Assembly: GCA_033557465.1 (NCBI GenBank) | Contig: CM066039.1 | Location: forward strand, 398,989,440-399,053,439 | From: Ichthyophis bannanicus | Taxonomy: Eukaryota; Chordata; Amphibia; Gymnophiona; Ichthyophiidae | Direction of reading: 5' to 3' | DNA length: 64,000 nucleotides | In this document: positions 1 through 10,325 of the stretch, piece after piece | How the letters are laid out: each line of letters opens with the position of its first letter | Position numbering within the stretch: the first letter of the stretch is position 1 | The notes under the pieces: generated by a model | The model's database searches: none | Told to the model about the DNA's origin: nothing | What the model saw: only the letters and a program-made list of their open reading frames with translations | Program-made: the position numbers and the translations under genes

Positions 1-435
1 ATAGAGGGGTAAAATGGGCTCTAAGGGAGGACAAGGCCATAGCAGAGAGACAATGAATTTCTTTGCTTCGGTCTTTACTGAAGAAGATATAAGACGTTAC
101 CCATGCTTGAAGTGGTATTTAAAGGCAATATAGTGGAAGAATTGAAACAAATATCAATAAACCAAGAAGATGTATTATAAGTATTTGATAAACTGAAGAG
201 TAGTAGACCGGATGGTATAAATCCAAGGGTGTTAAAAGAATAGAAAGATGAGATTGCAGATCTACTATTGGTAATCTGTGAACCATTATTAAAATCATAT
301 GTAGTACCTAAAGATTGAAGAATAGCTAATGTAACACCAATTTTGAAAAAGGGTTCCAGGGATGATCCAGGAAACTACAGACCGTTGGGCCTGACATCAG
401 TACCATGCAAAATGCTAGAAACCATTATAAAGGAG
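1..435 (+). mobile_element. CR1 LINE fragment, reverse transcriptase part
   Basis: Translating the plus strand gives recognisable but stop-ridden pieces of the linker and first RT blocks of the CR1 family that recurs in this window (compare 59.5-59.95 kb): the LNEFFASVFTEED stretch, a decayed SKSPGPDGI block and the GNYRP block. In-frame stops and small deletions make it an old dead copy. It ends abruptly near 435, where DIRS sequence begins. Confidence 0.85.
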
Positions 436-1492
436 CTTCCGGTGACATCACCGAGGGCAATGAAGGAATAAGCTCAGAGCTCCGCAAAACCCCCATTGGG
501 CGTCGATGTCCCGGTGGTCGGGGCAGATGCACTGGTGAGACTGGCAATCAGTGCCCGCTGCTGTTCCATGAAGGCAGCCAAGCTGCACTCCAAGGCCGTC
601 AACCTGAGTCCGAGCTCAGGAGACTCAGCGGGCCCTGACGGTGTCGGGCCCGACACTGGCTCCCCTGGGAGGAGAGTCCACGAGGACTCCATCTCCACAT
701 GAGGTTGTTTTGCAGGCCTCTGACTCCGAAGACCCAGGACGGCGCTCGGGGCTATGCGACTTGGCCCTCGAGGAGCCAAGTGCGTCCGACGCCACCCTCG
801 CAGGTTTTTTCTTCTTGCGATGCTCCTGCGAGGTAGACCCCCTCTCAGAGGAGCCTCGGAGCCGGAGTCCCGAGATATCAAGGCCTCTGACGGAGTCAGA
901 AGATTCTTTCCTTTTTGTGCTGCCGACTCCTCAACGCCTTCGAGGACATTTTCCCCACACGGGTCACAGATTGGGTCATGATTTGGTCCGAGGCACCGGA
1001 GGCAGCAGTAATGTGTGTCGGTGAGAGACATAAGTTTCTTACACCGATCACACTTTTTAAACCCGCTGACAGCCATCGTGGGAAAAAGGGCCCCTGCGAG
1101 GTCAAAAAAAAGACAGGGTTGCCAGTGAAAACAGAAAAAGTGGCGCGTATGCTAGTCACTAAGGACAAAAAACAAAAAAAGAAGTGCGGGCTCGATACCG
1201 ATGTATCGGGCCCAGGTGGGAAAGGGAAACTGGCGAACCGAAGAAAACGGGTCCACGCAGAACAAAATCAACTTTTTCCTTGGGTGAAAACGAAACACGT
1301 CCGTCGGGCTCCGTGGAAAAAATGAAGACTGAGCAAGATGGCACCCTTGGGCAGGAAGGGGACCACACAAGCACGCTGCATTCCCAAAGGCTTTCTGTGA
1401 AAGCTGGGTTAATGCTCCACATGGGGGCTCAGTCGGCGCTGACGTCACCCATATGTGAGGACTTACTTCCTGCTTGGTCCTGGAGAAGTTAG
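436..1492 (-). mobile_element. DIRS retrotransposon fragment D (gag plus 5' terminal repeat)
   Basis: The minus strand reads terminal repeat, leader, then the start of a gag gene, cut off at about 436. The outer end (1450-1490) matches the right end of DIRS element C at 23346-23370 in orientation and sequence, so both belong to one family. Only the 5' quarter of an element is present: no RT, RNase H or recombinase follows. The plus-strand junction at 1500 returns to CR1 sequence. Confidence 0.75.
474..1076 (-). pseudogene. DIRS gag, N-terminal part (200 codons open)
   Basis: An open frame of 200 codons starts at 1076. Residues ~8-40 carry a cysteine/histidine cluster (C-x2-C, then C-x2-C, H and C-x2-C) typical of the start of DIRS gag proteins. 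The middle is basic and rich in serine and proline. The C-terminal part has a short leucine-rich helix and a Ser/Thr/Pro-rich tail. It would be the nucleocapsid-like protein that packages element RNA. The frame stops at 474 beside the break with the CR1 fragment, so the core gag domain is missing. Family assignment rests on the Cys motif and on the terminal repeat upstream. Confidence 0.6.
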
Positions 1493-1499
1493 GGCATCC

Positions 1500-1858
1500 C
1501 AATAGAGAGGTTCCAGTAAACGTAACCCAGATGCCTTTAAACAGACAGAGCTGAAAGATTCCAAATTACCCCTGTCAACTGATAACCAGATTGTTAATAT
1601 GAACAAAATACAAGCTCTGAAATCCCTGTATGCAAAAGTAGTCTAAAAAATAAAATGGGAGACTTAGAATATAGCACTGAATGAAAGGTTAGATGCAATT
1701 GGCATCTCAGAGACCTGGTGGAAGAAGGACAAACAACGGGATACTGCGATATACAAATTATATCGCAATGAAAAGGTAGAACAAATCAGTGGAGGGGTTT
1801 TGCTCTATGTTAGAAATGGCATTGAGTCAAAGAGGATAAAGGTTTTGCAGGAAACAAG
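1500..1858 (+). mobile_element. CR1 LINE fragment, endonuclease N-terminus
   Basis: The plus-strand translation matches the beginning of CR1 ORF2 seen intact near 38.0-38.3 kb: the QTELKDSKL-like leader, the decayed residues preceding the endonuclease, the ISETWWK block and the GGVLLYVRNGIES block. Stops and a frameshift make it a pseudogene. It is cut at about 1858 by the start of a DIRS terminal repeat. Being N-terminal, it cannot continue the C-terminal fragment at 1-435 in order, so it is another copy or a rearranged one. Confidence 0.8.
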
Positions 1859-2095
1859 GTGCAATTAGACTTACCTGCTAATTGTTGTTCCTTGAGGAAC
1901 TCCAGTCTAGTCCCAAACCTCTGGGGTTGTGCTCCTCCTCCAGCAGCTTGGAGACTGAGAACGTCACTCTTGTGATGACAATGGTACATAAGCACAGGAA
2001 CCGCCTCCTCATGCCAGTAACCTATTGACAAAAGCAGACTCACCGGAGCAACACCTAAGTAGCAAGTACTACCAACTAACTGTACCAACTAAACT
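1858..2095. repeat. Solo DIRS terminal repeat (A/I family)
   Basis: This stretch matches the outer terminal repeats of DIRS elements A (3.90-4.09 kb) and I (reverse complement of 50.77-50.94 kb). It starts with the TTAGACTTACCTGCTAATTG end, then the AGTCTAGTCC block, the CAGCTTGGAGACTGAGAA block and the ACCTATTGACAAA block. No gag, pol or recombinase is attached. It could be a deletion remnant or an excision by-product. Confidence 0.75.
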
Positions 2096-3316
2096 CTCAA
2101 TAAATTCATGAGAAAATATGTACATTTCAATCATTCTTATTCTTTCTAGTGTTTGATGTGCTTAGGTCCGCTCTCCCTCCCTTATGGAAAATGCAGACCC
2201 CACACTCCCCACCCCAAGTCGCATCCTGCGCTGAGGAAATGTGTTGCCCCTCAGCCAAGCTGTCTCTTACCTGTAGGCCCAACTCAAATGTGGAAAACCA
2301 AATAGCCCAAGCAAGTCACTCAAGTGAAAAGTGGCAGATATTGGGAGGGAGGGCCCCCCCCGAGAAACCTTAACACATTGAGAAATAAAAAGGCAATAAG
2401 GATGGGAGGCAGCCCACTATGACTTTGCAGAAGCAGCTCACCCACCTGTGCAAAAGGCTGTAAAAGGTTACAGAGGTAGCTTTGCTGCATGAGCTTGATC
2501 ATGACACCATTAAGAGGGCATATGAGCCTACTTGGATATTAGCACTTACTTTTCTACTAATGTATTCTACTTTTAACTATCTTTAAGTAACTTATGAGTT
2601 TGATAACAGCTCATCAAGACTGGAGCACTACTCCCCCAGGAACCTTTATAGTAGGTAGGGTACCCAGCTAAATCAATGTGATGAACTGACACAGCAAAAT
2701 GAGCAATTAAGGGTAAAAGCTCTTTATTTACTTTGCTCACTTAGAGTGGCATTTATAAAACAAAACAGTTTTATAATAATTTATTATGCCCCTGGCTTCT
2801 CTACCTTGCAATAATTTCTAGGGAGACCATTTGGTGGTTTAAACTGCAGTGACCTTTCAGATGCATGGCAAGCTGCCCATACCCCTGTTGTATTATTGGA
2901 ATCAGAACCCCAGTGGGCAATTCCCACTTCAATATCAATAAAGATTTGTTACCACCATACATTATACCCAAAGATTTATCCTATTTAATATAGGAGCTGC
3001 TACACCATACATATGTCAGTCCAGTACACATTAGCTAATTTTTAGAAGCCTTAATATGCCTGCATTTGTAAAATAGCTATAGGCATTTAATCTGACCATT
3101 TTGAGAGGAAGATGGGTTATGGAAATTTGCTGTTGTAAGTAAAAAAGTAGTCAGTAAATTTAAGTGTATTATACTAATTTAGTCAGTCTTATGTACTCCA
3201 AGCTGTACTATATTAAAATTTATAGTATTTTTTTTTTAAATAAAAAACAAGAGTTCCAGAATCTTGGCATTATGTAAGACTTTTATGCCTGCATAATTGG
3301 TTTACCATTTTCTCAG
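2096..3316. other. Non-coding, no feature recognised
   Basis: AT-rich unique-looking sequence, probably intergenic or intronic DNA of the gene to which the 3317-3434 exon belongs. Short open frames here have no recognisable domain or convincing splice context. Confidence 0.4.
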
Positions 3317-3434
3317 TTCCAGCTAACACATCCTGTGAAGAATGTTGAGAACATTCCAAAACCATCCTACTGGCCCATGAATAAGATTTACACTGGAGCG
3401 GGACAAATCCCCTATTACACAGGCTTTGTACCAG
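3317..3434 (+). CDS. Probable internal exon of CIMIP2A/FAM166A-like ciliary protein
   Basis: A 118-base open segment is bounded by a pyrimidine-rich tract ending in CAG (3314-3316) and a strong GTAAGT donor (3435-3440). It encodes about 39 residues, including a PKPSYWP segment and an IPYYTGFVPG segment. The YTGFVP-type motif is the hallmark I associate with the FAM166/CIMIP2 family of microtubule inner proteins of motile cilia. As I recall, CIMIP2A (FAM166A) lies tail-to-tail with TUBB4B in human, and here TUBB4B lies 20 kb away in the converging orientation, which supports the call. I could not find the other exons. They may be left of the window, in the DIRS-filled interval, or lost. It is a short exon, so identity is moderate. 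Confidence 0.5.
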
Positions 3435-3803
3435 GTAAGTTCCATCTATGGGAAAATCAAGAGGAGCTCTTTGTATCTGAAAAGACTTCATTATACTACT
3501 ACGTAGAGTTTAGAAACTTAAATAAAAAGACAGACCACCCAGGAGGTAGGAAAATTGGTTAAGTGCAGCTTAGCTTAGACAGTACAAGTAAGCTATCTGC
3601 ATACAAAGTCGGTAGGAATATAATACAATACAATACAGCTATTACTTGCATTAGCTTAGTCATTGAAAGAAGCATCACACCATATGTGCTGTGGAGAACA
3701 ATTTCTACCTACCTATTCTAGTAGGAGCAAGTACATTAGGTATTACTCCATGTTTAGCTTGGTCAGAGGAGCTTGCATCCCTTATAGTCCCAATAGAGAA
3801 ATT
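3435..3803. other. Presumed intron, no other feature seen
   Basis: It follows the splice donor of the CIMIP2A-like exon and runs to the left end of DIRS element B. No gene or repeat is recognised in it. Confidence 0.4.
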
Positions 3804-3900
3804 TTTCACTTACCGTTAATTTCCTTTCCTGGAATCCTGCTAGACCAGTCCAGACAAGTAGGTTTAGTCCCCCTACCAGGGGATGTCAGAGACAGAGACA
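3804..3900. repeat. Left terminal repeat of DIRS B, first part
   Basis: It begins with a TTACCGTTAATTTCC-type end and the CCTGCTAGACCAGTCC block. The repeat is split by insertion of DIRS A at 3901/8024 and continues at 8025-8120 with the ATACCAGTAGCCTGATAGGC and AGAGGGC segments. Rejoined, the halves match the complement of 16862-17022. Confidence 0.85.
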
Positions 3901-4090
3901 AAGATTAAAATTAGACTTACCTGCTAATTGTAGTTCCTGGAGCATTCCAGTCTAGTCCTGGAATCCTTGGGTTCTCAACCTCTACCAGCAGCTTTGGAGA
4001 CTGAGAAACTTCAGAGTTGTGATGTCACTGGCATATAAACGCTGGCACCACCTCCTTTCCTCAACCTATTGACAAAGCAGACTCACCAGA
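3901..4090. repeat. Left (3') terminal repeat of DIRS A
   Basis: It carries the TTAGACTTACCTGCTAATTG end, the CCAGTCTAGTCC block, the CAGCTTTGGAGACTGAGAA block, and the CACCTCCTTTCCTCA block. The inner part is an inverted copy of 7890-8000. The outermost ~50 bases are complementary to the first half of the internal complementary region at 4345-4400. Confidence 0.85.
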
Positions 4091-4344
4091 GCAAACAGTA
4101 AGTAGAAAAATGCACAAAATCAACAAGGCTAATATGCCCCCCAAAACTATGTACATGAAAACTACCGTATGTCGTACGCCGGCTAGACGATGAGGTCTTC
4201 CCTCCCCCTCCCAAAAGGGATAGACCCCCTAAGTCCCCAGACTAACCATATACACCGGCACTGACCAACCTACTGGAGCTGCAAATGCTTACCTGTAAAT
4301 GCCAATCGAGCTTCAGGCCTGCTAGCAACGAGCACCAGGGAGGG

Positions 4345-4432
4345 AACCGGGACTAGACTGGAATGCTCCAGGAACTAAAATTAGCAGGTAAGTCTAATTT
4401 AATCTTCCTGATCGCACCCCAGTCTAATCCCG
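4345..4432. repeat. Internal complementary region of DIRS A
   Basis: 4348-4400 is the complement of the left outer end (3901-3957). 4398-4432 is the complement of the right outer end (7995-8024, GGGTGCGATCAGGA side). The two meet head to tail here. In the DIRS replication model this region templates joining of the two ends into a closed circle. It lies just beyond the recombinase stop on the minus strand, its normal place. Confidence 0.85.
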
Positions 4433-4467
4433 AAATCCTTGGGATGTAACATAGCAGTGAAAACCAA

Positions 4468-5640
4468 TCAATGGAAGGGACCTGCTAGCCCAGCCTGAAG
4501 CACTGCCGAGCCAAAACAGACATCCCTTCCCGCCTGCACATCCAGACGATAATGCTTCACAAAAGTGTGTACGGACGACCATGTCACCGCCCTACAGATA
4601 TCCTCCACCAGCACTCGGCTATACTCCGCCCAGGAGGCAGCCTGCGCTCTAGTGGAGTGAGCCCGCAAACCCGCCGGCACCAAGCGACCCCGCAAAATAT
4701 ACGCTGACGCGACTGCGTCCTTCAACCACTGAGCAATCGTCCCTTTAGAGGCTGCCTCACCTCGTCGAGCCCCCGCCAGGAGAACAAATAACCTGTCTGA
4801 CTTCCGAAAAGCAGCCATCCTATCCAAATACACCTGTAGCGCCCTTTTGATATCCAACCGGTGCAGAATCTCCGAAGCCGAACCCTTCGGCTTGGACGAA
4901 AAGAGACAGGCGACACCACCTGGTTCACATGAAAACCCGAAACCACCTTAGGCAAGAACAAAAAGGTACAGTCCGCAACACTACCTTAGACTCTGAAAAA
5001 GATAGAAAAGGTTCCCTACAGGACAGTGCCTGCAGCTCAGACACCCTTCGTGCCGACGCAATGGCCACCAGAAATACCACCTTCAGAGTCAGGTCCTTTA
5101 AAGGTCGCCGTTGCTAAAGGTTCAAAAGGCGCCTTCTGCAACGCTTCCAATACCAACGGAAGATCCCAGGCTGGAACCATCCTCCTGCAAGGCGGCCTCA
5201 ACAAGCCTACAGCCCGCAATAAACGCTTCACATCCACATGGCTACCCAAGGAACCGCCAAGCACCTTACCTCTGTAACAGGACAAGGCCGCCAACTGAAC
5301 CTTCAACGAGGACGCCGCTAAACCCTTGCGAAAACCCTCCTGTAAGAAGGCCAGCACCTGGGGCACGGATGCCTTAAAAGGGCAGAAACTGCTTGTCCGC
5401 ACACCACACCTCAAATATCCGCCAGACTCTAACATACGCCAAAGACGTCGACCGTCGCCTCGCCTGCAGCAGAGTCGAAATCACCGCCACTGAATAGCCC
5501 TTCGCCTTCAACCGAGCCCTTTCAATAGCCATGCCGTTAAGCGAGAACCAATCCACCTGAGGCATACACAGGGGCCCCTGAGTCAAGAGATCCCGATGAG
5601 CTGAAAGCCACCAGGGTCCCTCCACGACGAGTCAAACCAC
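4468..5640 (-). pseudogene. Tyrosine recombinase of DIRS A (frameshifted)
   Basis: Read right to left, this gives the N-terminal SAM-like part (IERARLKAKGYS, 5.5-5.6 kb), a middle segment with KGLAASSLKVQLAALSCYRG (5.0-5.4 kb) and the catalytic C-terminus (4468-4857). The C-terminus shows an H-x2-R box (LRAHSTRAQAASWAEY) and the terminal TWSSVHTFVKHYRLDV segment, where the nucleophilic tyrosine is expected. The family enzyme cuts and rejoins the circular DNA copy into the genome. At least three frameshifts split it, and the region around the first catalytic arginine (~5.04 kb) is disrupted. It ends next to the internal complementary region. Confidence 0.8.
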
Positions 5641-7160
5641 GGACGTCGCGGCCAATCGGGAGCTACCAGAATCACCGTCCCGCGGTGCAGCTCGATGCGT
5701 TGAAGCACTCTCCCGATCAGCACCCACGGGGGAAAGACATACAGAAGTTGGTCTTGCGGCCACGTCTGAACCAGCGCATCCAGCCCCTCAGACATCCTTT
5801 CTCTTTGTCTGCTGAAGAAGCGACCGACCTGCACCGACTGAAACGATGCCATGAGATCCATGACCGGCGTTCCCCTGCAACGGACCAGCAACTGGAAGAC
5901 CTCCGAATGAAGAGACCACTCCCCGGGGTCCACCCTCACGTGACTCAAGAAGTCGGCCTGCACATTGTCCAGCCCCGCGACGTGTGCCGCCAACACGGCC
6001 ACAAGATGACGTTCGCCCCACTCGAACAAGCTGTCGGCTTCAGTCTCTAGCGCCACGCTGCTGGTGCCCCCTGGCGATTCACATAAGCCACCGCCATCGC
6101 ATTGTCCGAGAATACCCAAACCGCCTTTCCGACGAGAAACGGACGAAACTCCTGTAAAGGTCAAGACTATCGCCCTCAACTCCAACCTGTTGATGGACCA
6201 AGTCCGTTCCTGCACCGACCACTCTCCTTGAGCTATCTGGCCTTGGCAATGGGCACCCCAGCCCTGCAAGCTGGCATCCGTGGTAAGCGGAACCCACTCC
6301 GGTGCTTCCAAATTCACTCCCTTCTCTAGGTTCCCTGGAAATCAACCACCACTGCAGGGCTTGACGAGTCTGAGGGGGGCACACCAACCTCTGGGACAAG
6401 GCATCCCTCTGATGAGACCAGCGCCGCAACAGCGCTCTCTGTAACAGACGCATGTGAGCTTGCGCCCCCGGCACCAACTCCAAGTGTTGAGTCGGCTGCA
6501 ACTTGCTCTTCGCTGCATTTACTACCCAACCTAACCGCTGCAATAATGCCAGCACTTTGGCCGTGGCGGACACTCTGCTCGTGAGTTTGCCCTTATCAAC
6601 CAATCATCCAGATAAGAGTGTACCAGCACTCCATCCTTTCGCAAGGCCGCTGCCACCACCACCATCACCTTGGTAAAGGTTCGCGGAGCAGTTGCTAGAC
6701 CAAAGGGCAGCGCCTGAAACTGAAAATGACCCATCGGAACCACAAATCTGAGGAACCTCTGATGCTCCTGTCAAATTGGAATATGAAGGTACGCTTCAGA
6801 GAGGTCCAAAGACGTCAAAAACTTGCCTTTTCGCACCGCCACAATCACAGCCCGCAGGGTCTCCATACGAAAGTGGGAAACGCGGAGACAAGGATTCACC
6901 CTTTTCAAATCTAGAATAGGCCGCCATGTCCCTTCCTTCTGGGGCACCACAAAGTAAATGGAGTAATCGACCGCCTCCTAACTGGTCGGTCGGCACCAGA
7001 ACAATCGCCTTGAGCGCCAGTAGGCATCAAACAGTGTCCCGCACCGCCCCACGCTTTGCTACAGTTCTGCATGGCGATTGCACGAAGGCCTCGGCGACCG
7101 GCCGCTGCAACTCCAACACGTAACCGTCCCGAATCACTAACCAAAATAAAAAACCCCGGC
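5583..7160 (-). pseudogene. Reverse transcriptase-RNase H of DIRS A (frameshifted)
   Basis: RT pieces run from ~7160 (VAEAFVQSPCR segment) through a decayed YSIYFVVPKKDG region near 6950 to 6531-6743. That last part has the FQALPFGLATAPRTFTK motif and an intact YLDD catalytic box. RNase H follows at 5583-6317 with TTDASLQGWGAHCQG, the INRLELRA helix region and a late SHVRVDPGEWSLHSEVF segment. This is the DIRS/Ty3-like polymerase that copies element RNA. Frameshifts occur near 6.95, 6.55 and 6.05 kb, so it is inactive. Confidence 0.8.
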
Positions 7161-7889
7161 TCAGCCCTGCAACCAGCCCTAATAGCCTGCCCCCGCAGCG
7201 CCAAAAATGACTGCAGCAGTCCAAATTCACGGGCCCAGGGAAGGAAACCACCACCCCCTCCCCGCTGGTTTTCCCGCACAGAGCACACGCGGTGCGGCCT
7301 GTCACTCCCGTTCAGGACAATTGCCACGCAAACAGCAGCCTTACCTTGTAGGCCTCCGATCACCTCAGCCAACGTTCCAGGCCCGCGATCTGAGTGCCCC
7401 TGCCGCTCGAGCCTCAGTATCACCGCAACAGGTAGGCCCTGCGATTCTGCGATCGCGCCAGGAACAGTGGGCGGCTCAAGCGCTAGCAGGCAAATCTGCG
7501 TGCTGAGTCCAGCCCCGTGGGAATGCCGATAGTCAACTGCGAGGACCCCCCCCCTCCTGCTCAACACCAAAGTACCCCGCAGGTCTCCCCCACGACCTCC
7601 CAACAGAAACACCAGGCAAAGAAGGGGAAAGGGGAGAAAAAGACCTCAAGGCAGCCACCGTTTAGCCTCACAGTCTGTAAGACCTGCCAGAAACAGAAAA
7701 AAACCCTTTATCTTTTGTGCTTTCTTCTCCGTTTCTGTTTGTCTTAACTTCCTGTCCTATGCCTCAACTGTTTAAAAAAACAAAAACAAAAAACTTAAGA
7801 ATCTAAATAAGGTCTGCCTAATCGTTCCTCAAGTGAGCCCCTTAAATCCCCGGGCTCACCACCTCTCAAGCTGCTTTGGAGACTGATAA
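7161..7889 (-). other. Residual leader/gag region of DIRS A
   Basis: GC-rich sequence between the start of RT and the right terminal repeat. No gag zinc motif or core gag domain is visible, though a DIRS of this family (element I) has ~1.5 kb of gag here. I take it as a gag deletion scar plus leader. It includes an A-rich stretch near 7775-7800. Confidence 0.4.
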
Positions 7890-8024
7890 CTGAGGAAAGG
7901 AGGTGGTGCCAGCGTTTATGCGCCAGTGACATCACAACTCTGATGTTTCTCAGTCTCCAAAGCTGCTGGTAGAGGTTGAAAACCCAAGGATTCCGGGACT
8001 AGACTGGGGTGCGATCAGGAATAA
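7890..8024. repeat. Right (5') terminal repeat of DIRS A
   Basis: Inverted copy of 3945-4070: AGGAGGTGGTGCCAGCGTTTA, CTCAGTCTCCAAAGCTGCTGG, GGGACTAGACTGGGG blocks. The outermost bases (to the GATCAGGAA end) match the second half of the internal complementary region. Confidence 0.85.
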
Positions 8025-8261
8025 AGAGATACCAGTAGCCTGATAGGCTGCTCCCTGTAATATATAGCTAGCCCCAGTAGAGGGCACTCCAGTATCATAA
8101 CAAGCCATAATGGAAAACAGGTGTAACCATGAAGCCAAAAATTCAAACACCACCCCCACCCCCCCACATTAATATTTACAAGAGGCAATAGCACTTTGCT
8201 GCAAAGTCTTGGCTGCTCTACAATACACCTTTGAACCAGATAATCAGAATAGGGAGGGTCC

Positions 8262-8348
8262 TGGACTGGTTTAGCAGGATTCCAGGAAAGGAAATTAAAC
8301 GATAAGTAAAACATTCTCCTTCCAGTACATCCTGCTAGACCAGTGGGA
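8262..8348. repeat. Internal complementary region of DIRS B
   Basis: 8264-8312 is complementary to the left outer end at 3804-3855. 8313-8346 is complementary to the right outer end at 16988-17022. Both halves are clear, which shows that the ends of B are 3804 and 17022 despite 13 kb of separation. Confidence 0.85.
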
Positions 8349-9725
8349 TGTACCCAAGCCCTTTGGGTGGAAAGACACAGCTGCCGAGACAACCTTTGCT
8401 CTGAACTGCGCTTTTTCCCAAGCTTGAGTATCAAGTCGATAGTGATGCACAAAAGTGGATAGGAAGGACCACGTGGCCACCCAACAGATGTCAAGAGGAT
8501 GAACCTGAGAGCACTCCACCAAAAACGTAAGCTTGCGCTCAGGCAGAGTGCTCTTAGAGAACGATAGGAACAGGTTTCCCCCTTAAGTATGTACACCGAT
8601 TCAATTGCCAAACAACCACCAAGCGAGTGTGCACTTGGAAGCAGCTTGACCCTTACAGGGTCCAGCAAAAAAGCACAAAAAGATGAAAGGATTGGTTACC
8701 TAAAACGATACCTGTCAAAGGATTCTGCCAAGATCCAGATAACAGTGTCCCTTATTTTCGCCGCACACTGATCCCCTGAAAACCACAGTAGGAAAATCAG
8801 CTCATTGACATGAAGACATAAGTACCTTTGGAAGGAAAGAAGGAACAGTATGCAAAAGGACCCCTTCATTTGAGAAGGAAAGATAAGGGTCCCTGCAGGA
8901 CAGTGCTTATAATTCAGATACTCTCCACGACAAAGTCATTGCTAATAGAAACACCGTTTTAAAGTGTCAAATCTCTCACGGCGATATGCTTATGCGGCTC
9001 AAAAGGAGCCCACCTCAAAACCCCTAAGACAAGGGACAGATCCCATGCTGATACCAGAGGCCAAACCACCTTAACTACCTTAAGGAAATGGGACAGCCAC
9101 ATAGGACGCTATAGAGCGACCACCAACAGGCCCCCTGAAAACAAGGCAAAGAAGCTACTTGCCCCAGAGGGACCCCAGCGCTAACCCTTTATCCAGACCC
9201 TCCTGGAGGAAGGTAAGAATCAAGATTCCTGTCTTCCAAGTAGAGACACTCCACTATGTGCACCAAGCCTCAAAGATGCACCAACCTCAGGCATACACTG
9301 ATGAAGTCGATAGACGGCATGCCTTTAGAAGGGTTGTGACCACACTACTTGAATAACCCTTTACCACTTAGGCATCGGTGTTCAAGAGCCAGGCCGTGAG
9401 TAGCAAAATCAGTTCGTCCATCAGAATTGGGCCTTGACATAGACCCCAACAAGCACCCAGATGCAACAGTGGTACTCGAGTTATCAAACTAGGTCTGCAT
9501 ACCAAGGCCTCAGAGGCCAGTCAGGAGCTACCAGGATCACACTCCCCCAGTGTGACAGAATTTTCCAGAGTACTCTGCCGATGAGAACCCATGGAGGAAA
9601 ACACATAGCAGCTCCTCCTGCAGCCATGGTTCAGCCAGGGCATCCAGTTTGGAGGACAAACTCCTTCCTGCAACTGAAAAAGACCAGTACTTTGGAATCT
9701 GCTGCTGTCGCCATTAGATTCATTA
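8349..9725 (-). pseudogene. Tyrosine recombinase and end of RNase H of DIRS B (decayed)
   Basis: Minus-strand translation resumes right after the DNA transposon with the NLMATAADSKV segment and continues through a GRVL..VILVAPDWP segment (9.5-9.6 kb). Broken recombinase sequence follows down to the STFVHHYRLDTQAW end at 8.4 kb. Many stops and shifts. The terminal H-Y-containing segment is retained but the reading frame is lost. Confidence 0.7.
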
Positions 9726-9860
9726 CACAGGTACACTAAAAAAATTTTTTTTTTAAACTGCCTCTAATGTTTCAATTGATTTTTACGTTTTTTGGTGCAC
9801 TGAATCCAAATCTGGTAACCAATTTGCTCCATCACGTACAGATTTTTTGCTACATTGGGT
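9726..9860. repeat. Left terminal inverted repeat of the DNA transposon
   Basis: It starts CACAGGTACACTA, then an A/T homopolymer run, then AAACTGCCTC. Further blocks (TGAATCCA, TTTGCTCCATCACGT) pair with the right end. The homopolymer run is an expansion absent from the right end. Confidence 0.75.
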
Positions 9861-10325
9861 TAGCAGTTTGAGGTGAACGTTTCAGATTGAGTGCGATCGA
9901 GATAAAAGTTTCTTGGATGAATTCTTTATACTAATTGTTTAGTAGTTATTCAAATAAGAATAAAGAAAATTGTAACAAGGCAGCACATAAGAATAGAGTA
10001 ATGTCAACAAAACACACTGTGATGGTAGCAAAATTGTCTGCACTTAAAACAGCCACATACATGTGCACAAACATTGAGCATGTAAGAGCGAGGTTAGACA
10101 CAAAGCAAAGAAATGTGCAAAAAGTGTTCTACAGGTATGTATGTAAGAACAGAAAACGCAAACCACACCATTGCAATACATGAAGACAAACACACGATGG
10201 TGTGAAAATAAAATTCTAATAAATGAGATCCGACACTGTGGTAATAACTAGCAAATTTTTATTTCAAAGTTTAGTAAAAACACAATATTTGTCAACACAG
10301 TTTAGATTTTAAAGTCATTCTTGGG

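Larger units (their letters stand above)
3901..8024 (-). mobile_element. DIRS retrotransposon A, complete, inserted in the terminal repeat of DIRS B
   Basis: A 4.1-kb DIRS with inverted terminal repeats at 3901-4090 and ~7890-8024 and an internal complementary region at 4345-4432. Minus-strand coding runs RT, RNase H, then tyrosine recombinase, with several frameshifts. The gag region upstream of RT is very short, so most of gag appears deleted. Sequence on both sides (…3900 and 8025…) rejoins as one continuous DIRS B terminal repeat, so A is younger than B. No clear target duplication is seen, as expected for recombinase-based integration. Confidence 0.85.

Noticed and set aside
2149..2373. 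Possible second exon upstream of the CIMIP2A-like exon (pyrimidine tract then open frame)
   Set aside because: The translation has no family motif and there is no good donor site. Short open frames like this are common here.
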